This document shows positions 46,372-57,299 of a DNA stretch of 64,000 nt, one piece after another. Made by a program: the position numbers and the translations under genes. The stretch is from positions 652,909 to 716,908 of the forward strand of contig FJUW01000023.1 of the NCBI GenBank assembly GCA_900074885.1. Reading direction: 5' to 3'. The notes under the pieces are model-generated. The model was not told the origin of the DNA, did no database searches, and saw only the letters and a list, made by a program, of their open reading frames with translations. Origin of the DNA: Rhynchosporium graminicola. Lineage: Eukaryota > Ascomycota > Leotiomycetes > Helotiales > Ploettnerulaceae. Within the stretch, counting starts at the first letter, position 1, and each line of letters opens with the position of its first letter.

Positions 46372-47148
46372 ATGCTACCCTCAATCCTAGCATTACTGGT
46401 CTTTTCAACCACAATATCTGCTCAAACACCACTCAATTTCAGCCCCAATGTAACTACCAAGCTCCAGGTCAAATTCGGTAGTAAATCTGTCACGACAGGT
46501 TTTGCGTTGACGAAGGCTGGTGAGCACTTGTTCATTTGGCTTCAATGGACAATTTCTACATCAGATGGTAACTTGTGAATCTTGGATAGAAACTGCGAAA
46601 ATTCCAACAATGGGAACATCAGATGAGGCTTTGAAAGGAACTTATAATTTCTTCGTGATCAGTAGGGCCTAGTCCTCCTGCATTTTGAGAAGAAAGTAAA
46701 TGCTGATTTTTACAGATCTCGATGCGTAGGCCAACCTTCTTCCCTTATAACATAGTCTTGAAGGACATTGATTCAAATTTAGACTCTGATTCTATATCGC
46801 TGACACTATACAGACCAGGTTCCTTCGTAGGCGGGGCCGCTGGCACCCGCGTCACAAATCTTCACTGTCTCTTGACCGGCTATACGTCAGCCACCATGGC
46901 CACCAACAGTCTCTACACCTTAACCAACAAAGACGCCTCTGTAAAAGCCTACGTAGGAGCCGGCCCACCAGCTGAGACTCCCCCATACGCCCATAAAAAC
47001 GTCGAGCTTCTGTATATGCAACCTGAGGGTTTTAAAGTCCCAAGTGCCCAGATAAGTTCAATTTCGAATGGTATTAGTATGCTTCGTAGCGGATGCAAAG
47101 CTGGGTGCGCCGGTTAGAGCGAATTAGTTTACTGTCATAGGGACTTAA
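46372..47148 (+). pseudogene. Secreted PEBP-like protein, broken
   Basis: ATG 46372 opens a clear signal peptide (MLPSILALLVFSTTISAQ) and a phosphatidylethanolamine-binding-protein start (VKFGSKSVTTGFALTKA). After an intron (46520..46589) comes ETAKIPTMGTSDEALKG and TYNFFVI. The next exon (from 46716) starts LDA but meets stops unless the frame changes near 46725. It then gives VTNLHCLLTGY, GPPAETPPYAHKNVELL and QPEGFKVPSAQ, the PEBP ligand-site region. A second shift near 47065 leads to FVADAKLGAPVRAN, where a TAG replaces the usual Tyr before FTV; the last stop is at 47148. Two shifts and one nonsense codon make this a pseudogene. Confidence 0.65.
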
Positions 47149-47410
47149 GATGGCGCGATATGGATCGTGCAGCGACTGCATGAACGGTCCGAAAAGATGG
47201 TTCTCGGTGTTGTACATGGCGAATTTGAAAAGAGGTGGCTTGACGCATCCAAGGTCGGTTGTGTGTTCCGGTGCTGGAAGTACATATCCGATGGAAAGGC
47301 ATGCAATGCAGTCTTTATCTATTAATGCTTCTATCTATCCCAATCCAGCCTGTGTTTGGGTTGCCCATACCAATCTTTTGTAGTCGTAAGTCATTAGTCG
47401 TTCCAAGCCT

Positions 47411-48363
47411 TCAGCTTTCATATATCAGTCTCCCATCCCCAACAACTTCCCAGACCTCCTCCACGATCTGCTTCTGTCCGCTTGGCGCCCCTCTAATGGC
47501 AAGGTATTTTCGGGATTCAACCTCAGTCTGCCAGTCTCCAGGATTGCCACCAACCATGATCCCGCCCGCCTCAACCAATATACACCATCCAGCCGCTACA
47601 TCCCACGCCCAGCATCCACCTTCCCAGTACACGTCCAGCTGTCCACTTGCCACAGAAACCAGATTCAACGCTGCTGATCCCAGGCACCGTAGAGAGTGGA
47701 CCATAGCACCGCCTTCCTCCTTGGAGGCCGCAAGTTTGGAAAATACCTTACATTTCAATGCGAAATTATTCCCCGTTCTATCACTACCCCATTCGGTTCC
47801 CACAAGACATGTACTCAAGTCCTTCAGCGGCTCCGGATCTTGTTTCAGCGGTAATCTTTCTTTCGATCCACCGTTTCGTACCAAGAATGCTCCCTGGCCT
47901 TTTATAGCAGTATATAATTCGTCTAAGTATGCGTTGTAGACGACACCAACAGTTGGGATCTTGTTGACCGTGAATCCGAGAGAGATACAGAAAGCAGGGA
48001 ATGCGTGTACAAAGTTTGTGGTTCCATCGATAGGGTCGACGATGAATGTGGGTTCGTCGGTGAGCTTTTGGCCTGGGTAATAGGTTTCTTCGCCGATAAA
48101 TTGGAAGGAGGGGTAGGGTGTTAAGAGGCGTGTCGAAACCATCTTTTCGACCGCTTGGTCTGTTTCGGTAACGAGATCGGCAGCTTGAGAGTAGTTAGCA
48201 AGCGATCTATCGGGTGATTGGATGCTTAAGTAAATGGGGGCTTACAATTCTTCTTGGTGCCGGAGGAAAGGTAAGATGGCGTTGCTGCTAGCATCATTCG
48301 CCCGGCTTCTTGGGCAACACTGATGAGGAGATCATGGATCTCTTGGAGGTTGAGATCTGCCAT
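47411..48363 (-). CDS. Inositol monophosphatase family phosphatase
   Basis: Mg-dependent, Li-sensitive-type phosphatase hydrolysing myo-inositol monophosphates; the fungal family also includes the quinate-cluster protein QutG. Exons 48246..48363 and 47411..48183 give 296 residues; the intron is 62 bp with TGCTAAC branch. Metal-binding motifs are intact: FIGEET, VDPIDGTTNFVHAFP (motif 1) and WEGGCWAWDVAAGWCILVEAGG (motif 2). The length matches the family (about 270-330). No targeting signal is seen, so it is likely cytosolic. No quinate genes are nearby, so a general inositol-phosphate role is favoured over quinate metabolism. Confidence 0.92.
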
Positions 48364-49306
48364 GGTAGCGAGAAAATAAGATGATACAAGAGGAAATAAT
48401 AATAGGTACTTGATTGTTTATGCTACGTTGCGCAGTCGAGGAAAGTGAACCGCGGGGTAGTGGCATGAATTGAAGCTCCAAATTCAGGGTCACCAGGGGG
48501 TGGAGCCCCTGGAGCTCGTGCCAATCCCTTGGCTCGCTTAGCGTGTCAGGAACGGGCATGCCTTTGGCGAGTGATTTGTTTACTTTGAAGTCTCGCTGGC
48601 ATTACCTAGCATTACCTCACAGCGAGAAAATGCATCATTGAGACAAACTTAAGCGCCCCTCTTAGTAAATTCAAGACCTAACCGGGAAGTTGTTGTTTCC
48701 ACTATACAATTATAATGCAAAATCCGATCGCTGTTCAACAAGCTTAGCATCTCAGACTTCATCTTTCACTTTACATAGTCTCATCCCAAAAAAACAAACC
48801 AATATACCAATTCCTGAAGAATCTCAAACTGCTTGAATCTGCGTTCTATCTTTGAGTTTCCATTCGGCTTTGTCATGCGTTGATCACTTCACCTTGAAAT
48901 CACACATTGGCCATGTTAGAATATGTGAACAACTTACCAAAATATTTCCTCGGCATTTTGGGGAAGCCTCGGTAATAACATTTCCAAGTCACGAATATTG
49001 GAATTGTGGATGGTTTTATTAGCGAGGATAGAACGCCGCTAAAGGCCACGACTTTCGATAAGCTGACGTTCACGGGATTTTTTATCGAGGCGGCTGCTCC
49101 TTTCTGCTTCAGTGTTGGGACTGTTAAGCATGGGCGCATGACTATCGCACCTGGTTGGGGAGAAGGTCTTAGGTCTAGTTAGAGCTGGGAGACGATTAAA
49201 AGAACACCTTGATCAGGATAGCCGATGGTGGAGCCGCATGATTGCAACGGAATGAACCTTTATGAGAAATGACTTATTCTGGTTTGTTATTCCTGTACCG
49301 TATTGA
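48364..49306. other. Intergenic
   Basis: No gene seen; contains the leader of the phosphatase. Confidence 0.4.
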
Positions 49307-50177
49307 TTATATAGGAGATCCTGACAAGGAGTTCTGCGCCGATCCAACGTTCGTCTCCTCAGTATGTCGTCCCCTCTCATACTCAATCTCCGTAAACTGG
49401 GGAATCATGTGCTCCTCGCTTCCGCCCATCTCTTTTAACGTGGCTCTTACGATATACCCAGTCTTGCTTACCTGGAGACCAACCGAAGGACTTTTGGTGC
49501 CCTCTTCTCTCAATGAAAATATTTGCTGCACATTTGAGTCAAAGACAGTCGGATTACTGATGTTGTTGATCCTTCGATTTTGCACAGCCTTTGCAACTGA
49601 TGGTATCATTGCTAAAACTAAAATTAGTATGAGTGCGACCATGTTATAGATTCCATCTTACCAGTCAGAGAAGCGCAAACGACTGCGGATCTCTATCATG
49701 GACCAAACGTTGATTGGCACTCTGTCGAAGAAGGGGTCATCAGACTCTACAAAGACTCTGATGGTGTAGAGGCGAATAATGCTATAGCGTGAGAAAGCCT
49801 TTTGTGGCAAATGAGTAAGACTTACCTGGAGATGCAAGAGAATCCACCCACTCCAAAAATGACGAACAAAACGATCTTATCCCTTGTAGACCATTTTATA
49901 TTACTCAACGTCTTGATCGGAAGGATTGTTATCCAGATGTCAATCAAGATGTTGATGACAGCTACTACTGAACACGTATTATCAGACATGATAGCAGATA
50001 TGAGAGATCGGCGCTCCTACCGGAAAAGTAAACGACTGAATCGATACAATTCCTCTCCACATTTCCTGTAAAATCCCAGTTTGCATCGATTGGTGTGTAT
50101 TGGAACGCCGTCACCGTCTGAGTGACACCGTAAAATATGATCAAGAAAGCGATCGTTGCTCGAGACCCTTTTCGCAA
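49307..50177 (-). pseudogene. Rhodopsin-domain fungal membrane protein, frameshifted
   Basis: Related to the large family of fungal seven-helix integral membrane proteins (Rhodopsin_dom/SAT-like). Coding starts with RATIAFLIIFYGVTQTVTAF and PIDANWDFTGNVERNCIDSV. After an intron (about 49974..50026) it continues VVAVINILIDIWITILPIK, VLFVIFGVGGFSCIS and, after a second intron, IIRLYTIRVFVESDDPFFD and PINVWSMIEI. One extra C near 49702 then breaks the frame before AVVCASLT. A third intron leads to IPSVAKAVQNRR and a Ser/Glu-rich tail. Upstream helices near 50200-50575 are badly eroded, so the gene is probably dead beyond this single shift. Confidence 0.6.
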
Positions 50178-50600
50178 AGCGCTGTCAACTGTTGCTATGA
50201 TACGCTAGTGTCGTGCGAGACCGCATACAGCTCCAGAGGTCACATGCACGTACTCAATTGACGGTGATAGAATTGGTTGATCCTTCTAACTAAGAGCAAG
50301 CTCAAACTGCACAGATCATGCTCGATTTGGGCTTACTAATCACTTCTCGCACGCTCTACCCAGACGTTCCTTCCTTATTGGCTGTTGCTCAACAGTTAGT
50401 TAATGAGTGAGTGAGCTTGAAATCGTTCACAGAGCAGCTACCATTCTGTATGATATTCCAGATTAGATTCTTGGCTAGGTGAGTTCAAATTGAGAATCAT
50501 CATGCCAAGATGACGACCATCTTCCAGCTATCCTGCACTCCGTGCCCAGAAAATCGTGACAAATATACTAGACATAATGGCGAGCTGTGGGACATACCCA

Positions 50601-51036
50601 TAGGGTGACCAATCAGTAGTCGTTTAGCCAGGGGTCTTTCAAGACCTTGAACGTTGCAACGATCTCCCGCCTAAACCCCGAGGGCGTCAGGGTTAATCTT
50701 GAAGGCCTGGTCACCCCGCAAGCCGTTTGCCGAGTCGGGATCGTAAAAATCCTTGAGTTGCTAAGCCAATTGATATGGACACATTATTATTGATAATGGA
50801 AAAGCTCGTTGAATGCCTTAGGTGTTCGGCATCTCTCTCGGCGAGAGTTCGCAAATATTCAACAAGTTGTAGATTCCGGCGTGAGAGAGGTTGGCCAATG
50901 TTCTACAAAGCTTGTGGCATCTGAGCAAGGGTAAGAAAACCATCATTTGATTTGAGGTACTTGATATACGATGGATAACAAAACGCGAGAATAAATGTTA
51001 ACTCAGTCATGTGCTGTATAAACTCTCGCTATTACT
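50601..51036. other. Intergenic
   Basis: No coding signal recognised. Confidence 0.4.
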
Positions 51037-52735
51037 TCATAGCTTGCTTGAAGCACTCGCATACTTCTTCAGATCCTTCGTTTCTTCCCTGATCGCCAGC
51101 TCGCTCATGATTTCCTCGCTTCCACCACCTATTTGAATTAGGATCCGGGATGAAATGATGGGCTAGCAATATTTGACACTGACCAACTGCCATAACTCTA
51201 ACGTCCCTTGAGATTGCCTCAATTCTGTAAATGGTCAGTGTTATCCGAATGTCTCTGGAACCACACATACCTGCCACCTTTGCCACCTCTGGCATATCCA
51301 AGCCCACCCATGACCTGTTGAGCTTCCCTGACGCATTTCTCTAGGCATCTGGTACTGACTACCTTCAACATCGCTAGTGAAGATTATGAATTAGTATGAG
51401 CTCAGACAAATGGCTGCAAGTCAGAAATCGCCAGGAGAAACTATTGAGGTGAACGAGTTTGCGATAACCAAAGAAGGTATTGAATCAACTGAAACGGGTT
51501 CAGAGATACTTACCAGTCATGCCGCCAATGCGAACATCATCTTTTCCACTCTTCCGATTCAATTCTATCAACCAGGTCAGCTGTTCAAGGAAAGCCTGAG
51601 CTGGCTCGATCATCCTTCCCATCTTGGCAAACTTCGCCCTAATAATCGGGTTTTCAATCAATTTCGTCCCAAAGGTTTCCCTGGTGCATGCATGTCTCCA
51701 TGCATCTTCAGCACAGACTCGACTGAGTCTAATTGCTTGTGTTGCAATTGACTTTCTCTCGGCATTGAAGTTGGACATGATGACTTCGAAACCGCGGTTC
51801 TCCTTGTGTATCAAGTTCTCTACTGGCACAACGACATCCTCGAACGTGATGAACGTGCTTCCTGAAGCTCCGACGCCAGAGTTTTCCATTTTTCGAGTCA
51901 AGACCCCAGACGCTTTCAGGGGTATGATTAGGACAGAGATTCCGCCTGCTCCAGCTCCTCCGGTACGTACTGCTGCTGTGACATAGTCGGCCCAAATCGC
52001 GTTGGTGATCCACTTCTTGGATCCGTTCACAATATAATTATTGCCTTGCCGTATAGCAGTCGTCTTGATGCCTGCTACATCGGATCCAGCTACTTGAATT
52101 AGACTCGATACTTGATGAGAATGACGAGTGCTTACCATCTGGTTCAGTGATACCTAGACAGAATCGAATGCTTCCGTTCGCCACCCCCGGAAGGAACTTA
52201 TCTTTCTGGGCTTGCGTACCGAATTTGACGATAGGTGGAACACCAATACCGTTACCTCCCCCGAGACCCCACAGAACACCCGTGTAAGCCTTCTGATGTC
52301 AGCGACTTTCGCAGAGGACGTTGAAGAGAGTCATACGACTCGTGAGAGCTCGTCGTTCGCGATTAACGAGTGCCACGAGTCCCACTGGTCTGGAGGAATG
52401 TCTCCCGGCAATTTAATATTATTGTAGACACCAGTAGCCAATCCAACAAAACCCATCTCGACATGTAGTTTCCACGCCTAGTTATCATTAGCAAGTTATG
52501 AGACATGGATGGATGTGTCACGTGCTGATTCTGGAACCTGTCCTGCTGATTCCCATTCGAAGGCGTGGGGAAGAATCTCTTCATCGACATATTTTCGGAC
52601 GACTGCTCGGAGAAGTCGATGTGAGTCGTTGTAATGAGGAGATACGTTTCTGGAATACCAGAGTGGCTCTGCGTAGGGCAATGGACTTCCAAATGCAGGA
52701 TATGCACCGTTGCTATCCGAAGAAGACTTCGACAT
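51037..52735 (-). CDS. Peroxisomal acyl-CoA dehydrogenase-like flavoprotein
   Basis: FAD-dependent oxidation of an acyl-CoA thioester. Seven exons in transcript order: 52538..52735, 52337..52477, 52136..52289, 51514..52092, 51271..51373, 51184..51224, 51037..51128, total 1308 bp and 435 residues. Motifs: LGITEPDVAGSDVAGIKTTA (FAD/substrate signature), NGSKKWITNAIWADY, ERKSIATQAIRLSRVCAEDA, RETFGTKLIENPIIRAKFAK and QVMGGLGYARGGKGGRIEAI. The C-terminal region is VGGGSEEIMSELAIRE. The last residues are SASSKL, with a terminal SKL peroxisomal targeting signal, so the enzyme should act in peroxisomes. The first junction uses a GTTCCA donor and is the least sure; all others keep frame with good sites. 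Substrate is not predictable. Confidence 0.88.
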
Positions 52736-54048
52736 GACGGAGTTTTGCTATGTGAAATTGAATTCGTGTATTTGAACTATGTATTCTCGGATGATCTCGT
52801 GCGCTACGTTAATATTATACCAACTTCTCCACTCATTTTGACCATGGGATGTCGTCGAAGCTCACAAGCCTCGGCATCTCGAGGAGCAGGGATCTGCATT
52901 TAGCATACCCGAAGAATTCTCCACCAAGACTTCTCAGAAGTGGTGAGGCCCGAGACAACTCACTCAGCATGATAAAATTTCGGCTATGTAGTCATAGCAC
53001 TCGGTTGTCCAAGTACTGTACGTGGAAATTTCAGTTCGTCTTCTGCACGGTGGGTATCTTAATCGTGAGAGAAGACAGTGCCAGGATTATCCAGTTCATT
53101 ATGTGGGTCTATCCCATATTTGTCGCCACATAATCGTCGGTTCCGCACGCCCCCCCCCNNNNNNNNNNNNNNNNCCCCCCCAGAGTACCCACACCACCAC
53201 CAACCACTCACCGACGATTAGCTTCCTCGCCTATATAGTAAACAAAGAACCGAATATGGGGTCCTCGAGGCTCTACAATTGCTTCGGAGTTGGAATGTCA
53301 AATCTATCAATGAGTTGTTACCTATAGGTAGCAGTCCTAGCCTGTGACTCCTTGAGCAAAATTGACTATCTGGATGGAGAAACGGACTTTGGACTAGATA
53401 GATGTAATTGATAGATGAACCTTTTAAATCAGGGCAAAAGGCATGAACTTGGTCGTATTTGGTGAGAATTTTTGGCCTCAGGGGCAAGAACATGTATGGC
53501 CCAAGATTGGCTCCTGAGGTTTTGAGGATAAGAGGGCTCAATATTCACGAAGTAAGCTCTTCTAGCGTTGAGATCTGTCGGAAGTCTAATCTATGAAGTG
53601 GTGACTTGGGGCTCATCGCGAATAATCGGAAGGCTTTCTTTCAGTGTACGACATTGGAATCTGAGACCTTCCAGCCACATCGCAAGGTCCAGAAAAACAT
53701 GTCAAGAAGATTAGACCTATTATTGTGGCCATAATTGACGACTGGAGCATGTTGAACTCGTCTTAAAATGAACAACTATATTCATCATATAAATTACCAC
53801 TAAGCATTGGAAATATGAAAGTGCCATTCCACGCCTCCAGCCTGAACCAAATCCCATCTCCATCCATTTTTCTTAAATGAGTGACAAAATTTACCATCAT
53901 ACTCCTTCTTTCCGCTGCTCCAATGCTCCGTCCCAGAAAGCAAACCAAAACAAGAATCCCCGACCGATAAGATCCCAATCCAGCACCAAACATTTGAAAC
54001 CATCAAGTCCCAAGCTCATCAACCATTATTCCAATTTGGCTGTCTAGA
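52736..54048. other. Intergenic with assembly gap
   Basis: Contains the acyl-CoA dehydrogenase 5' flank, the poly-C/N gap, and the 3' flank of the Cys-rich gene. No gene recognised. Confidence 0.5.
53131..53220. repeat. Poly-C/N gap inside an 11-bp inverted repeat
   Basis: Nine C bases (53150..53158), sixteen N (53159..53174) and seven C bases (53175..53181) mark an unresolved homopolymer. They are enclosed by TAATCGTCGGT (53131..53141) and its exact reverse complement ACCGACGATTA (53210..53220). The pair could form a stem with the C tract in the loop. Whether it is a mobile-element end, a structured DNA site or an assembly artefact cannot be decided here. Confidence 0.85.
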
Positions 54049-57000
54049 TTAGCAGCTTCCCTGGATCGGAACCTCGTGACAGCTGTCTGGCCCAGGGAAT
54101 GGACTGGTACACAGAGTATTACACTCCACGCCAGGGGCGACAAAAACTCGGTATTCTTGTCCCGGGAAAGCAAGTCTGAATTGCTTTGCATCAGTTGCAA
54201 CTAATCCGTCTGCTCGATAACCAGCTCTGCATGCACAGTAGTCGGCTAAGCTTGGGGTGCCAATACAGCTAGTAGTGATGTGGCATTTGTTGAAGAATGG
54301 GTTGGGGTTGCAGACTTGAGGACAGGTCGAGGTGTATTTGTTCTTGCATGATTTATCGCAGTCAGACCAGGCTTGACCGTTGTCTTTGCCATCATCACAT
54401 TCCTCTCCTTTGTCGATCACACCATCTGATGAAAAATAAGCAAAGTGGAGTATCTACCCAGAAAGATTACTACGTACCACCACAAAATGAAGGCTCATCG
54501 TCGCAGAAAGTGCAATCAGAGGTACAGTTGCTGCCGACTTTACCATTTAAGTATCCAAGATCGCAAGTTTCTGGGAATGCGACGAGACCATCGCCGCAGG
54601 TTGGAGGTTGAGGATTACCACATGGTACAACCCACTTGCAGTCTTTGGTACACTTCGACCATTTTGAACCGTTGAGATCATCGTCGTCGCACTCCTCGGG
54701 ATACTGGGTGATGCCATCTCCGCACTTTGGAGCTACCCATTGACATTCAGTGGTACAAGAGTCTCCAGCTTTACCATTAGATTTTCCGTGATCGCATGCC
54801 TCACCAGGTTCGACAATGCCATTGCCACAGGAGTAGTCGCAGACGACAGCGGTACAATTCCAAGAGCATGCGTTACCGGGAGTGCCGTTGAGTTCCCAGC
54901 CGTTATCACAAGTTTCTCCTGAAGCGTGATCAATCTTGCCATCTCCACAATAACCACATAGCTTGCAAGCCTTTGAGCAGCCCGAGTTGTATGCACCATT
55001 GGCTCCTGCTGCATCACACTAGAAGTTGATTAGCATGTAGCTTTTGTTGACTCAGTCTGAAATCTTACCTCCTCGCCTGCTTCAACGTGGCCATTGCCGC
55101 AGATAGGAAGAACTCTACAATCCTTGCTGCATCCGCTGTTCTCCTTTCCGTTCAAGGGGCCGAGATCGCAAGTTTCGCCCAAGAATGTATCGAGATTTCC
55201 GTCTCCACAAACGCCGCAAGTACGGCAATTGGCATCGCAAGAAGAACCAGGCTTTCCATTCTCTGCGCCTTTGTCGCATGTCTCTCCGTCCTCCACCTTG
55301 CCGTTTCCGCAGATTGGGAGGGGCTGGCAATGTGCTGAGCAGCCGCTATTCCAAGCACCATTGAGAGGTCCCAGATCGCAGCCTTCTCCGCTGTCAACTT
55401 TACCATCGCCACAGGCAGAGCAAGTCTTGCAATCAGTAGTACAGGCAGAGCCAGGTTTGCCATTAAGGTCTTTTCCGAGGTCGCACTGCTCGCCAGCATC
55501 GACTTTTCCGTCGCCACAATAAGAGCAAGTGTTGCACTCTACGGTACATCCAGAACCAGGTTTGCCGTTGAGATCTTTTCCCAGGTCACACTAATGATGT
55601 TTAGTGAAGAAGCAAGCGCTAATATGCGAAAGACTTACCTGCTCGCCAGCATCTACGTGTCCATCACCACAGTAAGACTTCGGGCAAGTGTGACAATCCT
55701 TGGAGCATCCAGATCCCGCGACGCCGTTTTTCTCGCCTAAGTCACAGTCTTCGCCTGCATCAAGCTTACCATCTCCACATACTGGAATTGGACAAGTCTT
55801 GCAGTCCTTCGTACACCCAGATCCAAGAACACCATTCTTGTTACCGAGGTCGCACTATAATCAGTGTCAGATACTAATCACATGGCTTGGGGGAAGTAGG
55901 CAAGAGCCGTGCACAAGCTTGTAAAGGGGTACTGACCTCTTCTCCGGCGTCCAAATGGCCATCACCGCAAACTGGGACAGCACATTTCTTGCATGAAGCG
56001 TCGCAACTAGATCCTAAGATCCCATTCTTGGGCCCAAGATCGCACTGTATACTCGTCAACACCGAAGGAGATAATCTCGGAGTCATGAAAGACTTACTTC
56101 TTCGCCTGCATCCAAGTGGCCGTCCCCACAAACGGGGATGGCGCACTTCTTACAGAGTTTGTCGCATCCAGAACCTAATGCACCATTTTTGGCCCCAAGA
56201 TCGCACTGGAAATAGTCAATACCTGCTGCGATCGAGTAACTGCATAAACCGCGACTTACTTCTTCTCCTTCATCAAGATGTCCATCTCCACAAACAGGGA
56301 CAGCACATTTCTTGCAGGATTTATCGCAACCAGAGCCTAGGACTCCATTCTTATCACCCAGGTCGCACTCTTCGCCACCATCGAGATGCCCGTCACCACA
56401 AACGGGAACGGCGCATTTCTTACAAGATTTGTCGCAGCCAGATCCTGGCACGCCATTTTGATAACCTAAATCGCACTGCATGGAATTAGCAGATTCGTCA
56501 AGCTGCGATGTTGTGAGCACAGACCTCTTCACCAGCATCAACATATCCGTCACCACAGAGCGGAACAGCACATTTCTTGCAGGATTTATCACATCCAGAG
56601 CCCAAATTCCCGTTCTTATCTCCTAAATCGCACTCTTCGCCGGCATCGAGGTGTGCATCACCACAAACGGGGATGGTACACTTCTTGCAAGACTTATCGC
56701 AGCCTGATCCAGGGACTCCATTTTGACCACCCAGATCGCACTGTAAGAGATTAGACCAAAGCCTTGCAAACTATTGGAGCAATACGAACTTCTTCACCCT
56801 CATCAACTTTTCCATCACCGCAGACCAGGATAGCACATTTGCGGCAATCGATTGTACATCCCGATCCTTCTTTGCCGTTAAGTTCAGGACCGAGATCGCA
56901 TTCTTCGGGGACTTGGATGATTCTATCACCACAAACACCGCCGCATTTTTCTCCGCAATGACCTTCTTTGTGATCTGCTGGTGTAGGTACTGGTGGTGGT

Positions 57001-57131
57001 TGTGATGGAGCAGGAAGGCCCAAGGTGCCATTTCCGTCTTGAGCAAAGTTTTTGCCTCCCTGAACATTCGGCAGAGAGAAGCTCGCTGTTGCTCCCAGTA
57101 GGAAAGCAAGGGTAAGATGGTTGACGCGCAT
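54049..57131 (-). CDS. Secreted Cys-rich protein of about 20 DUF4215-like repeats
   Basis: Nine exons in transcript order: 56790..57131, 56525..56740, 56260..56475, 56098..56205, 55937..56044, 55639..55854, 55069..55590, 54478..55018, 54049..54425; total 2646 bp, 881 residues. A signal peptide (MRVNHLTLAFLLGATASFS) opens the protein; an in-frame ATG at 57191 is the alternative start. A Pro-rich linker leads to about 20 tandem units of the form C-D-x-G-x(2-4)-N-G-x(4)-S-x-C-x(3)-C ending CGDGxxDxGEE, the DUF4215 pattern. The first seven introns all fall in phase 0 between GEE/GEQ and C-D, and exons 2-6 are 216, 216, 108, 108 and 216 bp (two, two, one, one and two repeats). The C-terminal domain (DYCACRAGYRADG, PGQEYRVFVAPGVECNTLC) resembles a fungal secreted module. 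Function is unknown; a wall or adhesion role is inference. Confidence 0.9.
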
Positions 57132-57278
57132 GTTGACGGATGGTAGTACAGTAAGCAAGAGAAGAAGAGATGCTTCTACTTTGGAGGCCAATCTTGAAGA
57201 GAAGAGAGGGGAGGAAGTATAGTACTGTAGACAATGAGGATGAGGTTGAGGAAGTGCTTGAAAGGAAGAGAATCAGAA

Positions 57279-57288
57279 TATACTTATA
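57279..57288 (-). promoter_or_regulatory. TATA-like box for the DUF4215-repeat gene
   Basis: Minus strand reads TGTATAAGTATA about 150 bp before the ATG at 57131 (about 90 bp before the alternative ATG at 57191). Confidence 0.35.
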
Positions 57289-57299
57289 CATCGACACTT

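Noticed and set aside
54733..55522. Antisense and off-frame ORFs in the DUF4215 gene (Ser/Pro-rich)
   Set aside because: They arise from the repeated Cys/Gly codons of the true minus-strand frame and have no independent features.
56083..57191. DUF4215 repeats considered as a CRISPR-like or simple DNA repeat array
   Set aside because: Units are diverged at DNA level but conserved as protein, with splice sites at unit borders; it is a coding repeat in a eukaryote.
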